In this document: one piece after another, positions 60,581 to 64,000 of the stretch
Position numbering within the stretch: position 1 is the stretch's first letter
How the letters are laid out: each line of letters begins with the position of its first letter
Virus record (IMG/VR): IMGVR_UViG_3300026484_000087
Location: 142,245-206,244 of that record
Direction: 5' to 3' (one strand)
Length of the DNA: 64,000 nt
DNA from: a virus
Notes under the pieces: generated by a model
The model's database searches: none
Told to the model about the DNA's origin: nothing
The model's input: the letters and a program-made list of their open reading frames with translations, nothing else
Program-made: the position numbers and the translations under genes

Positions 60581-61089
60581 GTCACTTTCACTTTACTGTA
60601 GATGTTATTTATCTGTTTGATTGTCATTCTTTTATAATTGTGTTTCTTATCTTTTAATTTAAGAACACGTTTATTATTACCATCTTGTGCAGCAACATGG
60701 ATCCAACCATGTGGGAAATACTCAGCTATAAGTTCTTTGTACTCTAAATTTTTATTTATATACTTAAGTATTTTCATATACTTAATCTTCTTATTATATG
60801 GTTTAAAATCAACAGCAAAACCATAAGCATGATTAGAATGTTTAGAACTACCTATGGCTAAACATAAGGCAACAGATCTATAGCCAGACGTTATTTTAAT
60901 AGGACCAAACTTATCTCTAAGAGGTTGTAACACCGTATCTACTAAAAACTGTATTCTTTTTAAATACTTAGCTGGCATATCGTTGTTTATACCTTTTCTA
61001 AGTGCAGTATCTGAAATCAAGAATTCATCCAATGTGAAATTCTTAGATAATCTTATTTTTTTAGCTTGTTTTAATGTAATTACTTTCAC
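60577..61089 (-). CDS. M15-type peptidase (D-Ala-D-Ala carboxypeptidase-like), 170 aa
   Basis: GTG start with AAAGGGATAATT upstream. The zinc ligands are present in SKHSNHAYGFAVDF (His87 and Asp94; His84 nearby) and GWIHVA (His131). This is the M15A layout of phage endolysins and related L,D- or D,D-peptidases. There is no signal peptide. It may be an endolysin or a cell-wall trimming enzyme. Neighbours: a structural protein upstream and the nuclease downstream. Confidence 0.8.
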   Translation of the reverse strand: MKVITLKQAKKIRLSKNFTLDEFLISDTALRKGINNDMPAKYLKRIQFLVDTVLQPLRDKFGPIKITSGYRSVALCLAIGSSKHSNHAYGFAVDFKPYNKKIKYMKILKYINKNLEYKELIAEYFPHGWIHVAAQDGNNKRVLKLKDKKHNYKRMTIKQINNIYSKVKVT

Positions 61090-61091
61090 AA

Positions 61092-61370
61092 TTATCCCTT
61101 TAATCGAATATAACTATCGTGTAGTTCTGATAACAATCTTTCTTTAGTTGGATCAGCTATTCCATCTAATCTATTTATCTTTTTAATAAAAGTAGTATAA
61201 AGATCTTCTCTTATGTTGTCCAACGTACCTTTACTTATTTCTAACATATTACCATACGTTATAACCTCTTCAAATACAGATATGATGTTATTCTTATCCA
61301 CATTTTTTATAGCTTTCTTGTAGAAAGTTTTAATTTTAAAACTACTACCTATATCCTGAAAAAAACCCAT
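61092..61370 (-). CDS. Hypothetical protein, 92 aa
   Basis: Not recognised. The start at 61370 (MGFFQDI) follows GGAGATCAAT; the frame extends 10 Lys-rich codons further across an A run. A helical charged protein. It lies 2 bases from the peptidase gene. Confidence 0.6.
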   Translation of the reverse strand: MGFFQDIGSSFKIKTFYKKAIKNVDKNNIISVFEEVITYGNMLEISKGTLDNIREDLYTTFIKKINRLDGIADPTKERLLSELHDSYIRLKG

Positions 61371-61393
61371 ATTGATCTCCTTTTTTTTTTTTG

Positions 61394-61474
61394 CTAACAT
61401 AAAAAACTGTAAGCAATAATATACATTATTAAGTTAAATATTAACTCAATACCAACAATGAATAAAACAAACAT
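61394..61474 (-). CDS. Possible 26-aa membrane miniprotein
   Basis: ATG lies 5 bases after the stop of the 186-aa gene. The frame reads MFVLFIVGIELIFNLIMY, then IIAYSFLC. It is one hydrophobic helix. There is no ribosome site of its own, so translation would depend on coupling. Its place within a lysis/envelope operon makes it plausible. Confidence 0.4.
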   Translation of the reverse strand: MFVLFIVGIELIFNLIMYIIAYSFLC

Positions 61475-61476
61475 TA

Positions 61477-62037
61477 TTATTCATCAAATAAGGCTTTAAC
61501 ATCATCAGGTTGCGATGTACCTCCAAGCAATACAGCTCTTTCAAATATAACATTAACCCTATCGTAATCCTTAGATAGTATAATTGACTTGGTCTTTACT
61601 CTAAAAGCCTCTATCATACTATTAAATCTCATTAAATTATATTTATAAGCATCTCCCAACTCTATGATCTTTGTTGTCAGATCATCTATAGATATTCCAA
61701 TTAAATCTGATTCTAATTTAAAGAAATCCTCATAACTACCATCTTCTTTATATTTTTTAGCTGTAAGATACTTACTTTCATATCTCTCCATTTGTTCTAT
61801 AGATATCTCTTTACCTGCTATAAAGTGTTTAGCACCTTGTGATGTTTTATCACATATATCATTTAATAAGTATAAATAATATTCCATCATATCTTCTTCT
61901 TTAACAAGGGAGATGGCGTTATTTATTTCATCTGTAGACGGTATATTATCATTATCCAACCATTCAATCTTGTCGTCAATTATATTGTATCTTATTTCAG
62001 GAGCTATTTTTTGTATAGCTTTATCTATTACGGTCAT
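61477..62037 (-). CDS. Hypothetical protein, 186 aa
   Basis: Not recognised. AATAGGAGAAACAT precedes the ATG. A helical protein, rich in Asp, Glu and Lys. It overlaps the upstream gene by 17 bases. Probably a virion or assembly protein by context. Confidence 0.55.
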   Translation of the reverse strand: MTVIDKAIQKIAPEIRYNIIDDKIEWLDNDNIPSTDEINNAISLVKEEDMMEYYLYLLNDICDKTSQGAKHFIAGKEISIEQMERYESKYLTAKKYKEDGSYEDFFKLESDLIGISIDDLTTKIIELGDAYKYNLMRFNSMIEAFRVKTKSIILSKDYDRVNVIFERAVLLGGTSQPDDVKALFDE

Positions 62038-62641
62038 ATGTTTCTCCTATTTCTTTTACTAGTATCTTTGTAGTATAGTCAAGATTCTCATATTTACTAT
62101 TAGTATTTATAAATATGCCACCTTTATTAGAACCCACCTTTAAAATAAAATGTTTTACTGTCTTATCAGTATTGTTAAATATTATCTTGAATGTATCAAA
62201 TTTAACGTCATTATCAGTTACTTCTATATAAACATTTTCTATAAGCTTATTAGTAGTAGCTTCCCATAAACTAAACGTATTAAATATATTTGTCTTATGA
62301 AATCCAAAACGTCCATGTTTACCTTTTCTACTATGATATACCTGTATATTAAACTCTATAATAGATGTTTTGTGTTCTGGTTCTATAATAAAATCAAATA
62401 AACTATATCCATCTTCTATAGTGTTGTCCGTAGATGGTATAATATTATTTAGATTATATCTTGATTTATTTTCAATTCTAACCAAACTAATAAGATCTTT
62501 TATTTGTTTAAGATTAACCGCTTCATTATCGTCATCAGCCTCTTTTACTTTAAACTGTACGCCAGCATTGCCTTCTAATGTAGTTAATTTAAGTCTAATT
62601 ATATCGGCTTCTGTTAAATTTAAACGTTGCTTAACTATCAT
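62021..62641 (-). CDS. Putative structural protein, 206 aa
   Basis: AAGGAGTTAAAA precedes the ATG. Beta-sandwich-like sequence after a helical start (residues 90-206: SLFDFIIEP, IEFNIQVYHSRKGKHGRFG, FDTFKIIFNN). No family recognised. It may be a tail decoration or fibre protein. Confidence 0.55.
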   Translation of the reverse strand: MIVKQRLNLTEADIIRLKLTTLEGNAGVQFKVKEADDDNEAVNLKQIKDLISLVRIENKSRYNLNNIIPSTDNTIEDGYSLFDFIIEPEHKTSIIEFNIQVYHSRKGKHGRFGFHKTNIFNTFSLWEATTNKLIENVYIEVTDNDVKFDTFKIIFNNTDKTVKHFILKVGSNKGGIFINTNSKYENLDYTTKILVKEIGETYDRNR

Positions 62642-62656
62642 TTTTAACTCCTTTAA

Positions 62657-62983
62657 CTAATTATTATAATTTATTGCTCTTATTAATATCATGCTAACAA
62701 CTATAAGAGTAGGTATAGTTATTGTAGCGATAAAATCATAAACATCAGATGTATGATTATCTTTATTAACACGGTCATATAACTCTTTAAAGAATGCAAC
62801 CAGAACTACAATTAAATAAGGTGCTAGTATAGTAACCAAATAATGTTCTGAAACTATAAATGTACCAATTAAACTAAAGTAATATACGAAGAAACCGTAT
62901 ACCATATGTAAAAGTTTATCCTTAGCAAATAACGTGTTTAAACTATATAGAAGTGCTTCTATATTTTCTTTTAAATAAAGCAT
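62657..62983 (-). CDS. Three-helix membrane protein, 108 aa
   Basis: The start at 62983 (MLYLKEN) is chosen: AAGGATAAGGAT lies before it, while the earlier in-frame ATG at 63094 would run through the terminator at 63027. Hydrophobic segments at about 26-44, 45-65 and 85-104, with FFKELYDRVN between. It is holin-sized, with a DKLLHM start typical of small phage membrane proteins. It is a candidate holin, alternative to the gene at 55101. Confidence 0.55.
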   Translation of the reverse strand: MLYLKENIEALLYSLNTLFAKDKLLHMVYGFFVYYFSLIGTFIVSEHYLVTILAPYLIVVLVAFFKELYDRVNKDNHTSDVYDFIATITIPTLIVVSMILIRAINYNN

Positions 62984-63026
62984 ATCCTTATCCTTGTGTT
63001 TTATTTTATAATCAAATAAAATAGTT

Positions 63027-63058
63027 ACTATAACAGAACAATTAAGTTCTGTTATAGT
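63027..63058 (-). terminator. Terminator of the 301-aa gene
   Basis: 13-bp perfect arms (ACTATAACAGAAC and complement) around AATTAA lie just after the stop at 63066. Confidence 0.8.
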
Positions 63059-63065
63059 TTTACTA

Positions 63066-63971
63066 TTAATTTGTTTCTTCTTTAACTTTATCAACTATAT
63101 CAGCAATAGCAACTTCTCTATCGTATAGTTTATCAACTAAAGCAGTACCTTCTGCAGCGATTTGTCTATCTGCACGAGTATTAATCTGGTTAAACTTAAA
63201 TACAGCGTAATCAATTAAACCCTTTTTATCAGCAGAAATATTATCTTTTGCATCATCAGGAGTAAGTTCCCATAATGTAGCAATAACAGAGAATGCTAGT
63301 GAAACCATTTTAGCAACATCAGCAATAGAATCTTCAGAGTTACGAACAGTAAGGTCTCTCTCGTGAGCTATAAGTTTTTTAACATCTTCTTTTTCTATCT
63401 TAGCATTAGCAGCAGGGTTGGGTCTAACTGCATCTGTTTCTTCACCACGATATGCTTTTAACCACTTATTAGCTTCTTCTAACTTAAGCATCTCTGCTCT
63501 AGTTTTAGAAATAAGACCTTCAACTACATGTACTAATTTAGAAGATCTAGGTCCATCATTAGTTGTATAAGAATAACCATTAAGCTCTTTAAGTCTTTTC
63601 TCATTAGCTTCTAACTCATCTTCAGTTAGTGGGATATCTTTACCGTCATTATCTTGTTTAAGAACAATATGTTCTAACTGATATTTTTCTTCTTCTAAAG
63701 CAAGTACTTTAGTGGCAACTTTAAACCATCTCTCTTCTATAGCAATTATAGGGGCTTCAGCTTCGCCTTGTATAGCTTTAGTTAAACCCTTTTGGATGGT
63801 ACTAGTTGGTCTATTAACGGCTAAACCATTATCAAGAATATCTCTTTTTGGATAACTTTCAATAACAGTTTTATTAATTACAACTCTTGTTCTTACAACA
63901 ACATCTTCATTTTTACCAGCATTAAATTCTTTAATTTCAATAATCTCTGGCGTATATGCATACTTAATCAT
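63066..63971 (-). CDS. Hypothetical protein, probably virion, 301 aa
   Basis: AAAAGGAAAAAAAT precedes the ATG. A short beta-rich N-terminus (residues 1-60) is followed by long Glu/Lys/Ala helices and coiled coil. Its codons are less AT-rich than those of neighbours, much as in the capsid gene, which suggests high expression. A strong terminator follows. Not recognised. Confidence 0.6.
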   Translation of the reverse strand: MIKYAYTPEIIEIKEFNAGKNEDVVVRTRVVINKTVIESYPKRDILDNGLAVNRPTSTIQKGLTKAIQGEAEAPIIAIEERWFKVATKVLALEEEKYQLEHIVLKQDNDGKDIPLTEDELEANEKRLKELNGYSYTTNDGPRSSKLVHVVEGLISKTRAEMLKLEEANKWLKAYRGEETDAVRPNPAANAKIEKEDVKKLIAHERDLTVRNSEDSIADVAKMVSLAFSVIATLWELTPDDAKDNISADKKGLIDYAVFKFNQINTRADRQIAAEGTALVDKLYDREVAIADIVDKVKEETN

Positions 63972-64000
63972 ATTTTTTTCCTTTTAGGTTTTAATTATAT

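Noticed and set aside
1-64000. PhuZ tubulin, nuclear shell protein, terminase large subunit, prohead protease
   Set aside because: Searched for characteristic motifs (GGGTG, Walker plus nuclease, serine protease) among the products; none is in this window.

Overview
The window is a gene-dense, AT-rich stretch of a tailed-phage genome, best read as part of a jumbo myovirus. Support comes from a major capsid protein of about 720 residues with a prohead-protease-type site, a portal with an acidic tail, a giant tail protein carrying a T4-type lysozyme domain, gpV/gp5-like spike proteins and a spanin pair. Two recombination or replication ATPases, a RuvC-like resolvase, an RNase H protein and an SbcC/Rad50-like protein add to this. 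Genes are small, tightly packed, often overlapping by a few bases, and almost all have AAGGAG-type ribosome binding sites. A Gram-negative host is implied by the spanin lipoprotein, the outer-membrane barrel and the periplasmic enzymes. The T-rich, TATAAT-type promoters and the porin style suggest Campylobacterota, but that is inference. No tRNA, rRNA, CRISPR array or insertion sequence was found.

Layout. 1-7620 (+): giant tail protein, cut by the left edge. 7664-9945 (-): four unknown proteins. 10033-12776 (+): small protein, virion protein, RuvC-like resolvase, i-spanin/o-spanin pair. 12800-15889 (-): two paralogous baseplate spike proteins and a virion protein. 16053-18503 (+): SbcC-like ATPase. 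18522-19873 (-): virion proteins. 20079-21518 (+): RNase H-domain protein. 21536-33056 (-): an accessory block of about 25 small genes, including a six-helix membrane protein, a P-loop ATPase, a NUMOD4-HNH fusion, a HAD phosphatase and a DEDD exonuclease. 33215-36636 (+): RecA-fold ATPase and three partners. 36678-42935 (-): a 2085-residue protein with about 21 degenerate repeats. 42987-45638 (+): portal. 45692-53358 (-): virion block with the major capsid protein. 53536-55062 (+): DnaB-like helicase. 55101-63971 (-, apart from one small + gene): an envelope-directed block.

The most unusual system is at 55616-59504. One apparent operon encodes a small membrane protein, a stand-alone response-regulator receiver, a membrane sensor histidine kinase, a secreted four-cysteine protein and an outer-membrane beta-barrel protein. 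It looks like a phage-encoded two-component system linked to a phage-encoded outer-membrane protein. The neighbouring operon encodes a secreted non-specific nuclease, an M15 peptidase and a DUF1353 protein.

Regulation is visible in the sequence. Several minus-strand genes share a Campylobacter-like promoter followed by a conserved hairpin (GATAC, loop with GGCA, GTATC) at the predicted 5' end of the mRNA. Three other leaders share a 25-bp block containing TTACCCATAACATTTATC. Two plus-strand leaders share TATAAAyG(a)TATTTTAATGA. Convergent and operon ends carry near-perfect palindromic hairpins that often overlap stop codons.
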